Origin: Clostridium swellfunianum
Lineage (GTDB): Bacteria > Bacillota > Clostridia > Clostridiales > Clostridiaceae
Direction of reading: 5' to 3'
Length of the DNA stretch: 64,000 bases
Assembly (NCBI RefSeq): GCF_023656515.1
Contig: NZ_JAMOFV010000006.1
Span: 1,339,354-1,403,353 of the forward strand
Position 1 is the first letter of the stretch. Each line of letters opens with the position of its first letter. Below the pieces are notes generated by a model. That model was not told where the DNA came from and did no database searches. It saw only the letters and a list, made by a program, of their open reading frames with translations. A program made the translations under genes and the position numbers. This document shows, one piece after another, positions 54,692-64,000 of the stretch.

Positions 54692-55637
54692 AGTAACCTT
54701 TTTCTAAATCAACCTTATTTACCAAATCTTCACCATTTATATATCTTCTCAAATTTTCATATATAAGCTTCCATCTTCTTTCATTTCTCATTTCTGAAAT
54801 CCATGAATTGTGTGGAGTAATTATTGCATTTGAAAGTGTCCAAAGCTCACTGTCTTTTCCTAAAGGCTCCTCTTCAAAAACATCAAGAGCTGCACCTGCT
54901 AAGTTTCCAGTCTTTAAGCTTTCGATTAGGGCACTCTCATCTAAAATGCTGCCTCTTGCTACATTAACTAAAAAAGCCCCTCTTTTTAGTTTAGAAAATG
55001 CAGCTTTGTCTATTAAATGCTTTGTTTCCTTAGTGGAAGGCACAGTTATAACTACGACATCACAAATAGAAAGTATTTGATCTAATTGCTCTATACTGTG
55101 ACACTCATCGAAATAGTCTATATTTCTTCCGTTTGTGTTAATGCCTATAAGCCCTACGCCAAACCCCTTAAGTCTTTTGGCTGCTTCTACAGCTATGCTT
55201 CCAGTTCCTATAAATCCAATAGTCTTGCCATAAACTTCAAGTATGTTAGTTTTCATTTTCCAAAGCTTATTTAGCTGATTTCTATAAAGACCATGACTAT
55301 TCTTCATAAGCTGCAGTATACTCATTACTATCCATTCCCCTATTGGAATGCTATAGCCACCTTTATTATTGCAAACCTGTATATTAGATTGCTTTACTAT
55401 ATCTATAGGAAGCTGATCAATACCTATGCTAGACAGTTGTATATATCTTAAGTCTTTTAGCAGGCTAATATCCAAAGAATTAAAAGGATTATAGCAAACC
55501 AGTACTTCTGTATCTTTTATTGACTCACTAAATGCAGCTTTTTTCTCATCAATAATTGAAACATCATAACCAAGCTCTTTAATGCTATTCATATTTTCTT
55601 TTCCATAATCATAAGTAAAAAGTACCTTTACTGCCAT
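54690..55637 (-). CDS. D-2-hydroxyacid dehydrogenase family protein
   Basis: About 315 residues. The NAD site is GFIGTGSIAVEAAKRL; catalytic residues are Arg in VNVARGSILDE, Glu in EEPLGKDSELW and His in TPHNSW. It resembles phosphoglycerate or D-lactate-type dehydrogenases; the substrate is undetermined. The ATG after GGAGAAGAAAGC is preferred over one six codons upstream. Confidence 0.9.
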   Translation of the reverse strand: MAVKVLFTYDYGKENMNSIKELGYDVSIIDEKKAAFSESIKDTEVLVCYNPFNSLDISLLKDLRYIQLSSIGIDQLPIDIVKQSNIQVCNNKGGYSIPIGEWIVMSILQLMKNSHGLYRNQLNKLWKMKTNILEVYGKTIGFIGTGSIAVEAAKRLKGFGVGLIGINTNGRNIDYFDECHSIEQLDQILSICDVVVITVPSTKETKHLIDKAAFSKLKRGAFLVNVARGSILDESALIESLKTGNLAGAALDVFEEEPLGKDSELWTLSNAIITPHNSWISEMRNERRWKLIYENLRRYINGEDLVNKVDLEKGY

Positions 55638-55717
55638 GCTTTCTTCTCCTATCATCCAAATATAATAATAATTATTATATGTAATTTTATAAAAAAATCA
55701 TATTAACAGCTTGTAAA

Positions 55718-55746
55718 AAAGCACCTCTGAACTACAGAAGTGCTTA
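55718..55746 (-). terminator. Terminator of the 25-residue peptide gene
   Basis: On the minus strand, GCAC-TTCTG / CAGA-GTGC stem with bulged bases and a T6 run immediately after. Confidence 0.75.
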
Positions 55747-55752
55747 AACAAA

Positions 55753-55830
55753 CTACATTAACTTTTCAAATACAGTATAGCTAAATATTACTGCAAAACT
55801 CAATACCAATGTCATAATTTTATTTTTCAT
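55753..55830 (-). CDS. 25-residue hydrophobic peptide
   Basis: A 26-codon frame, MKNKIMTLVLSFAVIFSYTVFEKLM, is preceded by GGAAGGAGATAATAAAA, so AAGGAG is about 9 nt from the ATG. One membrane-length hydrophobic segment lies between a basic N-terminus and a short C-terminus. A near-consensus promoter lies about 85 nt upstream and a terminator directly follows, so it is a free-standing small transcript. No family is recognised. It could be a membrane micropeptide or a leader peptide. Confidence 0.6.
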   Translation of the reverse strand: MKNKIMTLVLSFAVIFSYTVFEKLM

Positions 55831-55911
55831 TTTTATTATCTCCTTCCGATATCTCTAACAACCCCAATTTAGCTCTTGAATTCATTGATAATAATTTTCA
55901 TTTATTAATTT

Positions 55912-55940
55912 ATTATACTCTTCTTTTATCTTACTGTAAA
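55912..55940 (-). promoter_or_regulatory. Sigma-A promoter of the 25-residue peptide gene
   Basis: TTTACA and TATAAT are separated by exactly 17 nt on the minus strand, 82 nt upstream of the peptide's start codon. Confidence 0.8.
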
Positions 55941-56092
55941 TACAAAAATTAGATACATTTCGCATAACTTTATGATTTTTATAAACACTGAAGAAAATAT
56001 TAGAATACCATAACATAATATTATATAAATATTTGTTTGATAATTACTATTAAGTAATGTATAGTATTATTGTAGGTCAAGGAGGAAATAAA

Positions 56093-57778
56093 ATGAAATT
56101 AAGAAATAAACTAAGTACAAAACTCATATTATCAATATACGTTTTATTAATAATAACTTTGGTTTCAATAGCAGTTCCTAGCTATTTTGCTATTGTCAAC
56201 GAATCGGACAAGGTTCTAACTACTCAAATGGAAGAAAGAGTAATGTGTGCTTGGGACGTAGCTAATGGTCTGGATACTACTTCAATAAGCCAGGAAACTG
56301 CTAAGAAAGCTTTTGAACAATATATTGTATCGAGAAAAGTCGGTGACAACGGCTACGGTTATGCAGTAACCTCAGCCGGAGTTGGATTGTACCATACTGA
56401 TAAGTCTCAAGTTGGGGTTAGTTTGGTAAATCAGGAACAAATTAAAGTGATGCTATCCAATATTTCAAAATTTGATATGCAGCAATATGGAATGGCTCAA
56501 GTATTAAAGGTCAATTATGTCCATAATGATGAAAATAAATTTGCTTACTATACATACTATAAACCTTGGGATATGATAATAGCACTTTCAGGCTACACTT
56601 CTGAATTCCAGGGTGCTAAGGACAAAGCCTTGCAAATCACTGTATTTGTTGGTATTTTCATTTTAATTATCGCTTCTTTAATAGCTTATCTTCTATCCAA
56701 GAGTATAACAAAGCCAATAGTTAAAATCTCAGAAGCTATGACAGAAGTTAAAAATGGGAACCTTAGAATTAATAATATTAAGATTGAAGGAAAAGATGAA
56801 GTTTCAGCACTTGGAAACAACTTTAACGCTATGGTTTTAAATGTTTCGAGCATGATTGAAGGCATACAAGCTAATGCTGATAGGCTTAAGATACAGTCAA
56901 GTACCTTATCAAATGTATCTATAGAATTATCAAAAAGCTCTGAGGAAGTTTCTTCAGCAATAAACCAGGTTGCAAATGGGGCTACTGAACAGGCTTCTAA
57001 CTTGGTTGATATTAGTGGAATATTTGAGGACTTTGGAACTGAGCTCGATAAGATATTGGTTTTGATTGATAATGTGCACGGCAATTCAAAAATTATTAAT
57101 GGCAAAGCTAGTGGAAGCAACTCACAGCTCCAGAAGCTAGTAGATTCTATTGAAAAAATAAGGCAATCCTTTTTAGGGGTAAGCAACAAAATAAATGAAC
57201 TTGGCGTCAACATAAATCAAATCCAAGAAATTACTACAGCCATAAACAATATAGCTGACCAGACAAATCTTCTTGCGCTTAATGCAGCAATTGAAGCAGC
57301 AAGGGCTGGTGAAGCTGGAAGAGGATTTTCAGTTGTAGCTGATGAAATAAGAAAGCTTGCAGAGCAATCCAAGCACTCCTCTAAGAGTATTAGTAAAATA
57401 ATCGGCCAAGTTACTTCAGGAGCTGGGGATGTAATAAATACAACAAACGATGTAAGTTTAGAGCTGAAAGCTCAAACTTCAACAATAGAAGCGTCTATTA
57501 ACTCCTTTAGAGACATAATTACTTCAATTGAACAAATACTTCCTAAGGTTGAAGAAATAAATAATGCAACACAGCAAATAGATAGAAGAAAATCAGAAAT
57601 TATTAACAGAATTGAATCTGCTTCTTTAGTAGCCGAAGAAACCTCCTCAACTTCTGAGGAAATATCTTCATCAGCTGAAGAAATGAACTCCTCAGCTTCT
57701 GAGGTATCTAATTCGGCAAGCTTGTTAAGTGAAGCTTCACAAAAGATTTCTGACCAGCTTAATAAGTTTAAGGTTTAG
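56093..57778 (+). CDS. Methyl-accepting chemotaxis protein, Cache sensor
   Basis: About 561 residues. TM1 (about 8-30), an extracellular single-Cache domain ([19 protein letters not shown]), TM2 near 170-195, HAMP, and the methyl-accepting signalling domain with the conserved hairpin [20 protein letters not shown] follow in order. It likely senses a small molecule and signals to CheA. The ligand is unknown. ATG after AAGGAGG. Confidence 0.93.
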   Translation: MKLRNKLSTKLILSIYVLLIITLVSIAVPSYFAIVNESDKVLTTQMEERVMCAWDVANGLDTTSISQETAKKAFEQYIVSRKVGDNGYGYAVTSAGVGLYHTDKSQVGVSLVNQEQIKVMLSNISKFDMQQYGMAQVLKVNYVHNDENKFAYYTYYKPWDMIIALSGYTSEFQGAKDKALQITVFVGIFILIIASLIAYLLSKSITKPIVKISEAMTEVKNGNLRINNIKIEGKDEVSALGNNFNAMVLNVSSMIEGIQANADRLKIQSSTLSNVSIELSKSSEEVSSAINQVANGATEQASNLVDISGIFEDFGTELDKILVLIDNVHGNSKIINGKASGSNSQLQKLVDSIEKIRQSFLGVSNKINELGVNINQIQEITTAINNIADQTNLLALNAAIEAARAGEAGRGFSVVADEIRKLAEQSKHSSKSISKIIGQVTSGAGDVINTTNDVSLELKAQTSTIEASINSFRDIITSIEQILPKVEEINNATQQIDRRKSEIINRIESASLVAEETSSTSEEISSSAEEMNSSASEVSNSASLLSEASQKISDQLNKFKV

Positions 57779-57792
57779 ATAGATGCAAATAG

Positions 57793-57838
57793 AAAAGGAG
57801 ATTAGGCAGCTAATATCAAACTGCTTAGTCTCCTTTTA
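57793..57838 (+). terminator. Terminator of the chemoreceptor gene
   Basis: AAAAGGAGATTAgGCAG / CTGCtTAgTCTCCTTTT stem. Confidence 0.85.
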
Positions 57839-58026
57839 TTTATATAAACTAAAGCCTTTTATAAACTCAATCTTAACTCAATTTAAATCTTGTACATAAG
57901 CAAATTTCGCTATTACCGGATCCATGTTAGATAAACTTATTTTCCCTAAATAATCACTATTTATTAGTCAATATTATCAAAATCACTCATATAATATTAA
58001 TAACTATAAAAACATGGAGGTTGAAT

Positions 58027-58524
58027 ATGAATTTAAATCCTACTCAACAAGAGCTATCATCAGGAATAAAGCTTCAGGAAGCAAAGACATTTGTTGGCAA
58101 GAATGCAGATTATTACATTAATAAATGGTCTATCCTAAAATCTTCGCCTAAAAGAATAAATTGGAACTTTGCTGCATTCTTTTTAAGCATTTTCTGGCTT
58201 GGGTATAGAAAGATGTACAATACTCTGCTGATTATATTAGGTATTTTCATAGTAACAGATATAGTTCAGGTATCGATTGGCATAGATATAAATAACGCTA
58301 TTGGATATGCCATATCAGGCGCATTAGGTGTTATGGGCAATAGCTATTACCTTAATCATATGAAGAAAAAAATATTTAAAATAAAAAATTATTCATCTAC
58401 TGAAGGTGAATATTATGATATGCTAGAAAAAGCAGGGGGTACTAGTTGGTTAGGTGTGCTAATTTCTATAGCTGCAGTAGTTGTATATTTTATAATAAGC
58501 GTATTTATATATAATTTCGTCTAA
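58027..58524 (+). CDS. DUF2628-like membrane protein
   Basis: About 165 residues. A soluble N-terminal about 45 residues (NADYYINKWSILKSSPKRINWNF) is followed by three or four helices starting with WNFAAFFLSIFWLGYRKMY, the typical DUF2628 start. Function unknown. The ATG 6 nt after GGAGG is chosen. Confidence 0.8.
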   Translation: MNLNPTQQELSSGIKLQEAKTFVGKNADYYINKWSILKSSPKRINWNFAAFFLSIFWLGYRKMYNTLLIILGIFIVTDIVQVSIGIDINNAIGYAISGALGVMGNSYYLNHMKKKIFKIKNYSSTEGEYYDMLEKAGGTSWLGVLISIAAVVVYFIISVFIYNFV

Positions 58525-58595
58525 ATATAGTAGTAAGAAACCCACACCCCTTTCATATCTATCACTATACTATAAGAATTTATTTTTAAAAATAA

Positions 58596-58629
58596 AGCAC
58601 TCTAGAAAATCTCAAGTTTCTAGAGTGCT
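58596..58629 (-). terminator. Terminator of the tRNA-Gln gene
   Basis: AGCACTCTAGAAA / TTTCTAGAGTGCT, 13-bp stem, T-rich on the minus strand. Confidence 0.85.
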
Positions 58630-58652
58630 AAAAATTTCTTTATTAAGTTGGC

Positions 58653-58724
58653 TGGGGTGGCAGGATTCGAACCTACGAAGTACCAGAGTCAGAGTCTGGC
58701 GCCTTACCACTTGGCGACACCCCA
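58653..58724 (-). tRNA. tRNA-Gln (anticodon CTG)
   Basis: On the minus strand, TGGGGTG / CACCCCA acceptor arms, D-arm with AGTGGTAAGG, anticodon stem CCAGA / TCTGG with loop CTCTGAC (CTG), and T-loop GGTTCGAATCC. Length is 72 nt with CCA not encoded. Confidence 0.95.
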
Positions 58725-58804
58725 TCAGTATTCCACCTTTTAATGGTACCAAATCTACCCTATAATGTCAAATTAGTTTTCATAGTACACAATATAATTA
58801 TAGT

Positions 58805-58836
58805 AAAATCCAGCAGTAACTGTACCGCTGGATTTT
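58805..58836 (-). terminator. Terminator of the aminopeptidase P gene
   Basis: AAAATCCAGC / GCTGGATTTT stem with T-run. Confidence 0.85.
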
Positions 58837-58855
58837 ATAATTAGGAGTTGTATTT

Positions 58856-60628
58856 CTATATTGCTCTTGTTGCCTTTTTTAAATATTCTAACTCTTCTCC
58901 ATCTAAATATGAAGAAAGCTTTTCAAATACAGTTTTGTGATAGTTATTTAACCAATTCTTCTCTTCATTAGTTAACAAACCTTCATCAATAGCATCAAGA
59001 TCTATTGGGCATAAGGTTAAAGTTTCAAACTTCATAAATTGTCCACCGTATTGAGTCTTTTCATCCTCTTGAACAACTACCAGGTTTTCAGTTCTTATAC
59101 CATGCTTATCAGCCTTATAAACTCCTGGTTCATTAGATACTATCATTCCCTTTTCAAGCTTTATAGTATTAGGAACCATAGCTATTCTGTGTGGTCCTTC
59201 ATGAACATTTAAGAAGAAACCTATACCGTGTCCTGTTCCATGCTTATAGTCTAATCCTGCGTTCCACAGCGGAGTTCTAGCAATTATATCTAGATTTGAT
59301 CCAGTTGTTCCGTATAAGAACCTCTGCATAGTCAAATCTATCATACCTCTGAGTACAAGAGTAAAATCTGTTCTTTCTTCTTCTGTAAGCTCTCCCATAG
59401 CAAGTGTCCTTGTTATGTCTGTAGTTCCATCTAGATATTGTGCACCAGAATCTATTAAGTATAGACTTTCTGCCTTAATAGTTGCCTGATTTTCCTTTGT
59501 TGCATGATAGTGAGGCATTGAAGCATTTCCCTTATAAGCTGATATTGAACCAAAGCTTAAGTCATAGAAATTTTCTCCTGCTCTTCTTATTTCTTCAAGC
59601 TTATCTGAAGCTTCTATTTCTGTAATATTACGTGTTTTTATGGTTTTCTTTATCCAATTAATAAACTTAACCATAGCAACGCCATCTCTAACCATTGCAT
59701 TTCTTACATTTTCAATTTCTGTTTCATTCTTTACTGCCTTAAATCTTGTAGTTATATCCATAGCTTCTATAGTTTTAATTTTTATAGAGCTATAAACCCA
59801 AGTATTAGTCTTAGATGGATCTAGTAACATTATTCCCTGGGAAATAGTTTCCAAGAAGTCAACTACACTCTCATAAGGCCTTAATTCTACTTTAGCTTTT
59901 TCAAGTGCAGCTCTAACCTCTGAACCTATCTTATTGCTGTCTATAAATAAGTAGCACTTTCCTTCTGAAATAACAACATAAGATATTGTTAGTGGGTTGC
60001 ACTGAACATCTCTTCCTCTTATATTTAAGAGCCATGCTATATCATCAAGTCCTGATATAACATAATGGTCTGCTCCTATATTTTTCATTTCTTTAATTAC
60101 TTCAGCAAGCTTTTCTTCTCTTGATCTTCCTGCATATTTCACATCATGAACAATAACGTCTGTGTTTGGCTTTACAGGCCTATCTTCCCATACTTTATCA
60201 ATTAAATCCTCACCAAGCTCATAGGAGAATTTCCTGTTTTCTAAAGCCTTCTGCAGACCTCTAAAATAATCTACTGAGATAACCTTTCCGTCAAAAGCAA
60301 TCTTTGCACCTTTATTTACGGACTCCTTAAGGAAACCCTCAATTGTTGGTACACCTGCTTCTGCCATTCTAAATAATGTTACACCTGTACCTTTAAGCTC
60401 ATTCTCAGCTTGTATAAAATATCTTCCATCTGTCCAAAGTCCTGCATCATTCAGTGTTATAACTGCAGTACCAGCTGAACCAGTAAAACCAGTAATAAAA
60501 GTCCTAGCTGTATAATGCTCTGCCACATATTCGCTTTGGTGAGGGTCTGAACTTGGTACTATGTACGCTTCTATTCCTCTTTCTCTCATTAAGCTTCTAA
60601 GTGCTTCAATCCTTTGTTTAATATCCAT
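58856..60628 (-). CDS. Aminopeptidase P family protein (Xaa-Pro)
   Basis: About 590 residues, the long three-domain form. Two creatinase-like N-terminal domains (about 1-300) precede the pita-bread domain. Metal ligands lie in LIDSGAQYLDGTTDITRT, HGTGHGIG, SNEPGVY and the C-terminal TENLVVV. It removes N-terminal residues before proline. The start is the ATG after GAGGTGACAAGA. Confidence 0.94.
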   Translation of the reverse strand: MDIKQRIEALRSLMRERGIEAYIVPSSDPHQSEYVAEHYTARTFITGFTGSAGTAVITLNDAGLWTDGRYFIQAENELKGTGVTLFRMAEAGVPTIEGFLKESVNKGAKIAFDGKVISVDYFRGLQKALENRKFSYELGEDLIDKVWEDRPVKPNTDVIVHDVKYAGRSREEKLAEVIKEMKNIGADHYVISGLDDIAWLLNIRGRDVQCNPLTISYVVISEGKCYLFIDSNKIGSEVRAALEKAKVELRPYESVVDFLETISQGIMLLDPSKTNTWVYSSIKIKTIEAMDITTRFKAVKNETEIENVRNAMVRDGVAMVKFINWIKKTIKTRNITEIEASDKLEEIRRAGENFYDLSFGSISAYKGNASMPHYHATKENQATIKAESLYLIDSGAQYLDGTTDITRTLAMGELTEEERTDFTLVLRGMIDLTMQRFLYGTTGSNLDIIARTPLWNAGLDYKHGTGHGIGFFLNVHEGPHRIAMVPNTIKLEKGMIVSNEPGVYKADKHGIRTENLVVVQEDEKTQYGGQFMKFETLTLCPIDLDAIDEGLLTNEEKNWLNNYHKTVFEKLSSYLDGEELEYLKKATRAI

Positions 60629-60739
60629 TCTTGTCACCTCTTATTGTAAACATTTACTTTTAGTATTTTGTATTATAGCTTTTATTATAACACAAAGCTA
60701 TGCAAGTTAAAGATATATGTTTATGTCATTTTATTAAAA

Positions 60740-60764
60740 AGGCAGAGGAAAACTCCTCTGCTTT
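60740..60764 (-). terminator. Terminator of the DUF3887-like lipoprotein gene
   Basis: GGCAGAGGA / TCCTCTGCT stem, T-rich on the minus strand. Confidence 0.85.
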
Positions 60765-61202
60765 CTATTTGCTCGCAAGTTTTGGCGAAGTGATAAATAA
60801 CCCTTCAACTTTATGAGTTTCATCTCCGTTTTTGAAGGTTATTGTAACCATAACGTCCTTAGGTTCATTAGAATATTTAGCTTTATATATTGCAACTGTA
60901 TAATCTCCATTTGCTTGTGTCTTAACAAATTGCTTTGACTCAAAGTTGCCTATTTTATCTTTAATTAATTTGTTCTGCTGCTTGAAGTTAGTTTCTGTGA
61001 GTGCTGACTTCATTTTATCGCTGAAATCTTTTGAATATGAAGAGTAGTCATCCTTGTTAGATGCTATTAGGATACTTTCCAGTATAGTATCTGAGTATGC
61101 TTTTACTTCTGCTTCATTTGTTTTTGTCTTTTGTCCACAACCAGCAAGTAAAGTTAATAACATGACTAACACAAGAATAGGATTGAACTTTCTCATCTTC
61201 AT
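60765..61202 (-). CDS. Small lipoprotein, DUF3887-like
   Basis: About 145 residues. Lipobox LLAGC followed by a single alpha-beta domain with the pattern KDFSDKMKSALTETNF and VAIYKAKYSNEPKDVMVTITF, resembling DUF3887. Function unknown. The ATG after GGAGG is chosen. It follows the YhfC-family gene by 13 bp, so they are probably one operon. Confidence 0.82.
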   Translation of the reverse strand: MKMRKFNPILVLVMLLTLLAGCGQKTKTNEAEVKAYSDTILESILIASNKDDYSSYSKDFSDKMKSALTETNFKQQNKLIKDKIGNFESKQFVKTQANGDYTVAIYKAKYSNEPKDVMVTITFKNGDETHKVEGLFITSPKLASK

Positions 61203-61215
61203 TTTAATACCTCCA

Positions 61216-61929
61216 TTAAGATAATATTTTTCCACTGCTTGATCTTTTTATTTTTATAATTATCGAAACTAGCAATGTAATAGCAAGTATCCCAGCCCAA
61301 GCTTCAAACAATGCTATATTTTTAATAAAGCCTATAGATGAATCCAGCAATCCGTGCATTAAAATAGCATAAAAAAGATATCTATATTTTCTAAACTTAA
61401 CTCCATATAAAACTATGAGAGAAGCGGCTACATGAAAGGTCATAGCGAATATTCTTTCTAATCCCCCCACTAGGTAAATTGCTGAAGGCTGATTTAATAA
61501 AGCAGGATTACTTATGCTTAAAAGAATAGAATTTATTAGAGGAATTCCTGCTAAAAGTATTGCTTCTATACCTCCGTGCCCAATCCCATAAGCGATACCA
61601 TTTTTCCATTGACGGTTTCCTTTCAGAAGAAACTTAAAAGCAACAAACCTTCCTATGTTTTCAAAAACGGCTGCACTAAAACCTAAGACTATAGCTATAA
61701 GCCAAGGATTAACCACAGAGTTATAGCTATACCATGAGGTTCCCTGTAAAAGCCTTAAGAGAGGAAACCTTAGCACAGGCTGAAACAAAATAAAAATTAA
61801 TGCACCAATACCAACTGCCTTCCAAGAAGTTTGATATTTACTTCTTAAATACAAAGCCACTCCTATTGGAAGAATAGTAGCAGCTGCTGCACTTAGAGAC
61901 ATAAATAAAATAGAAACATTGAAATTCAT
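61216..61929 (-). CDS. YhfC-family intramembrane metalloprotease-like protein
   Basis: About 237 residues with seven or eight helices and the YhfC signature residues AAVFENIGRF and GIGHGGIEA, whose Glu and His resemble metal ligands of intramembrane proteases. The substrate is unknown. RBS GGGGGATATTT. Confidence 0.88.
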   Translation of the reverse strand: MNFNVSILFMSLSAAAATILPIGVALYLRSKYQTSWKAVGIGALIFILFQPVLRFPLLRLLQGTSWYSYNSVVNPWLIAIVLGFSAAVFENIGRFVAFKFLLKGNRQWKNGIAYGIGHGGIEAILLAGIPLINSILLSISNPALLNQPSAIYLVGGLERIFAMTFHVAASLIVLYGVKFRKYRYLFYAILMHGLLDSSIGFIKNIALFEAWAGILAITLLVSIIIKIKRSSSGKILS

Positions 61930-61992
61930 AAATATCCCCCTACCCAATAATACAATTCTAGCATTTTTAACTATTTATATGTTCATATACGT

Positions 61993-62040
61993 ACATATTC
62001 TTATGTTCTTATATTTACATATTTTTATGTTCTTATAAAT
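61993..62040. repeat. 24-bp tandem duplication, AT-rich
   Basis: Two adjacent 24-bp copies (ACATATTCTTATGTTCTTAT..., ACATATTTTTATGTTCTTAT...) differ at three positions. They lie between the YhfC-family gene and the next stop. A weaker partial copy precedes them. Confidence 0.7.
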
Positions 62041-62105
62041 ACAACTTTTTTCAGAATGTATTTTTAGAAGGAGCGATTTAGAATCGTCTCCTCCTCTTTG
62101 CTTTC

Positions 62106-63827
62106 CTATTTTATACTATTGTTTTTAAAGCCAGTGGTTGAAACTATATTATTATCTTTAATATCTAGATATTTAATTTCAACCAGGTCTCCTTCTTTTG
62201 TAAGAACTATATCAACTCCTGCTGATTTATTAACCATATAAATAGTGTTTTCTTCAGCAAGCTTAACATAGAAAATTGTGTTTCCTTCTTCTGTCACTGC
62301 ATTTACTCTCGATACTTTTCCTTCAATAGTTTTTTCTTCTGCCTTTATGCTGTTTGCATTTTTATCATTTGCAGCATTTATCTTACCGTAAGCTATAGCA
62401 TTTTTAAAGGATTCAATAGCAGCTTGCTTATTACCTTCAAGAACTACGTAACTATTTTGTGCTGCAACTATAGCAACTTTTACTAAGGCACCATCTGTTT
62501 TGTTAACTACAGGAACTATCCAAGCTTCAGTGCCAAATAAATTATAGAAAAGCGGCTGTACTGGAGCCCAATTAGCTTTATTCGCTCCAAGAGTTTTATC
62601 AACTGCATTCATTGCTCCCTTTCCATTTATATAGCCAGAAGTTTTATAATAAATCATGTCTCCACTTCTCATATCCATTAAGGTATATCCTGTCATTGTA
62701 GTTGAACTGCTTGAAGTATTTGTATGGTCAGTAAACCACTTCATCTTTCCATCTCCATCAATTACTCCTGTTACTTCTTTTGAGTTAACCTGAAGTCCCT
62801 CTACACTTGTTTCTCCAGTCCAAGCTGTAGGCACATGTACACCAACCTTTGCAAATATCTTGTTTATAAGCCCCTTTGAAAGAGTACCAAAATAACTATT
62901 ATAAACCTCTGAAACATCAGAAGGATAAATCTCATCTACCCAAGCAGGCACCTTATCCTTGCTGTAGTCTGTAATCTTTCCATCCTTAAAGGCTAATAAA
63001 AGTACACCATCAATTACAGGAGCCTTACGTCCATATTGATAATGTCCATAGCTTCCTACATAGTATGGATTTCCTTCATCATCAAGCTCAGCATTAGCTT
63101 GGAAGAGTATAGCACCTGGTTTAGCTCTACGCATAGTTCTTTCAAGATCACGACCAAGTATAAGAGATTCTGCAGCTGAGACTGGCATACTTATAATTTT
63201 TGCTTCCTCCTGCTTTTCTGCTGATACATACATAACTCCAGGTATTTGCTTGTTTGTAACAGCTCTAAAGAAACCATCTACTTCAATAGGAGCCACATAC
63301 ACCGCCCCATCCTTAGTCATTGTTACACCAAGTTCACCAATTTTATAAACGCTTGGATTTGGTAGAGTACCAATCATCTTCTGCATCTCATAGTAAGCTG
63401 TTTCTGGAGATATAACAACAACATGCTCTGCATCTACCTTAGAAACCTTTTCTGTACTTTCTTTTACAGGAACCATTTTAGCCAATTTCTTTGCACCAGC
63501 AGTTATATAAGGATAATTATTGTAACCAATGCTAAAAATTAATGCCGCAATCATAATTAATGGAATTGCAGTTGAGGCCTTTTTCTCTTCCTTAATTCTT
63601 TTGCTTTTATAACCTGCTTTACTGCCCAAATAAAATATTATCTGCATCAAAGCTGGAAACCACATCATAGCTAAAATAAATGAAAGACTTCTGTCCACCT
63701 TGAATACATAAAGAAGTAAGAAGGACGCTAAAGCACCTAAAATTAATCTTCCTAGCTGTTCAGGCAAGTCTTCTTTTTTAAAGCTCGGTTTTAGAAACAA
63801 TACGATAATTAATAAATAAAATAACAT
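62106..63827 (-). CDS. Large membrane-anchored protein of unknown function
   Basis: 573 residues. Four N-terminal helices (about 1-120, last IPLIMIAALIFSIGYNNYPYI) precede a large extracellular part (about 125-573) rich in Tyr/Gly with aspartate/asparagine. The C-terminal about 70 residues form a small beta-domain (IEGKVSRVNAVTEEG) like an OB-type fold. No family is recognised with confidence. Starts at ATG after GGGGGAG. Confidence 0.72.
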   Translation of the reverse strand: MLFYLLIIVLFLKPSFKKEDLPEQLGRLILGALASFLLLYVFKVDRSLSFILAMMWFPALMQIIFYLGSKAGYKSKRIKEEKKASTAIPLIMIAALIFSIGYNNYPYITAGAKKLAKMVPVKESTEKVSKVDAEHVVVISPETAYYEMQKMIGTLPNPSVYKIGELGVTMTKDGAVYVAPIEVDGFFRAVTNKQIPGVMYVSAEKQEEAKIISMPVSAAESLILGRDLERTMRRAKPGAILFQANAELDDEGNPYYVGSYGHYQYGRKAPVIDGVLLLAFKDGKITDYSKDKVPAWVDEIYPSDVSEVYNSYFGTLSKGLINKIFAKVGVHVPTAWTGETSVEGLQVNSKEVTGVIDGDGKMKWFTDHTNTSSSSTTMTGYTLMDMRSGDMIYYKTSGYINGKGAMNAVDKTLGANKANWAPVQPLFYNLFGTEAWIVPVVNKTDGALVKVAIVAAQNSYVVLEGNKQAAIESFKNAIAYGKINAANDKNANSIKAEEKTIEGKVSRVNAVTEEGNTIFYVKLAEENTIYMVNKSAGVDIVLTKEGDLVEIKYLDIKDNNIVSTTGFKNNSIK

Positions 63828-64000
63828 TTTTCTCCCCCTATTTTCCTATTAGTTAATAAATATTTAACATTATTAATAATTCTATTATATGTTATCTAAT
63901 ACCATATAACAAGTTATGATATAGTCTTATTTTCTCCAAATCTATAAGCAAAATATTATTTAAGCTTGAAATCTTGTATTAATATCTCATTTGCTCTTAT
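63828..64000. other. Intergenic end of window
   Basis: AT-rich sequence upstream of the unknown membrane protein. I see no gene or convincing promoter in it. Confidence 0.5.

Noticed and set aside
61993-62040. Tandem AT-rich repeat as another copy of the 45-nt leader
   Set aside because: It shares TATGTTCTTATAA with it, but has no 23-nt hairpin, no AGGAGG and no gene start on that strand.

Overview
The window is AT-rich chromosomal DNA with Gram-positive ribosome binding sites and gene content typical of a strictly anaerobic, spore-forming Clostridium-type Firmicute. Supporting content includes the spore genes cwlJ, gerQ and tgl, an Ile T-box, a THF riboswitch, a large SRP RNA with an Alu domain, a glycyl-radical spare part and several in-frame TGA codons read here as selenocysteine. 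No prophage, transposase, CRISPR array or rRNA is visible. The species is not identified.

Layout. 0-5 kb: DegV, a serpin lipoprotein, a MORN-repeat protein and an LtaS-like sulfatase-fold protein. 5-13 kb: a Fur-box-controlled HesB-like selenoprotein, an MFS carrier, folT under a THF riboswitch, pepA followed by a second HesB-like selenoprotein, a cyclophilin lipoprotein, an iron-dependent alcohol dehydrogenase, the coat transglutaminase Tgl and a small thioredoxin. 13-23 kb: DUF4003, a C_GCAxxG_C_C protein with a TDT transporter, small enzymes, a pRiA4b-ORF3 protein, a zinc-ribbon protein, DinB, an amino-acid permease and a NUDIX hydrolase. 23-29 kb: SRP RNA, a PadR regulator with a SEDS (FtsW-like) partner, a run of perfect palindromes and an ABC-2 exporter. 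29-36 kb: an aromatic-acid-exporter-like protein, two small membrane proteins, an M29 aminopeptidase, a SNF2 helicase and a K+ channel. 36-41 kb: a complete livJHMGF operon behind an Ile T-box. 41-48 kb: GrcA, a Zn-PLC-like protein, HtrA, an exported SOD, ddl with a MocR regulator and a short UvrC paralogue. 48-54 kb: thyA-dfrA-permease-selenoprotein 3, then gerQ-cwlJ and a candidate fourth selenoprotein, then a 3D-domain wall protein. 54-64 kb: a dehydrogenase, a 25-residue peptide gene with its own promoter and terminator, a chemoreceptor, tRNA-Gln(CTG), aminopeptidase P, a lipoprotein with a YhfC membrane protein, and a large membrane protein of unknown role.

Main theme. Three short HesB/IscA-like genes (about 5.3, 8.1 and 49.1 kb) each carry one in-frame TGA at the position of the family's conserved cysteine. 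Each has a stem-loop 17-19 nt downstream of the TGA, as expected for a bacterial SECIS. The second and third proteins contain no cysteine at all, so Sec would be their only redox or metal-binding chalcogen. The first has a perfect 7-1-7 Fur box next to its promoter. A fourth candidate lies in the cwlJ-gerQ germination locus. A second theme is a 45-nt tandem leader unit (a 23-nt hairpin plus a Shine-Dalgarno linker) that recurs ahead of three unrelated genes. Folate genes also recur: folT with a THF riboswitch, and thyA-dfrA.
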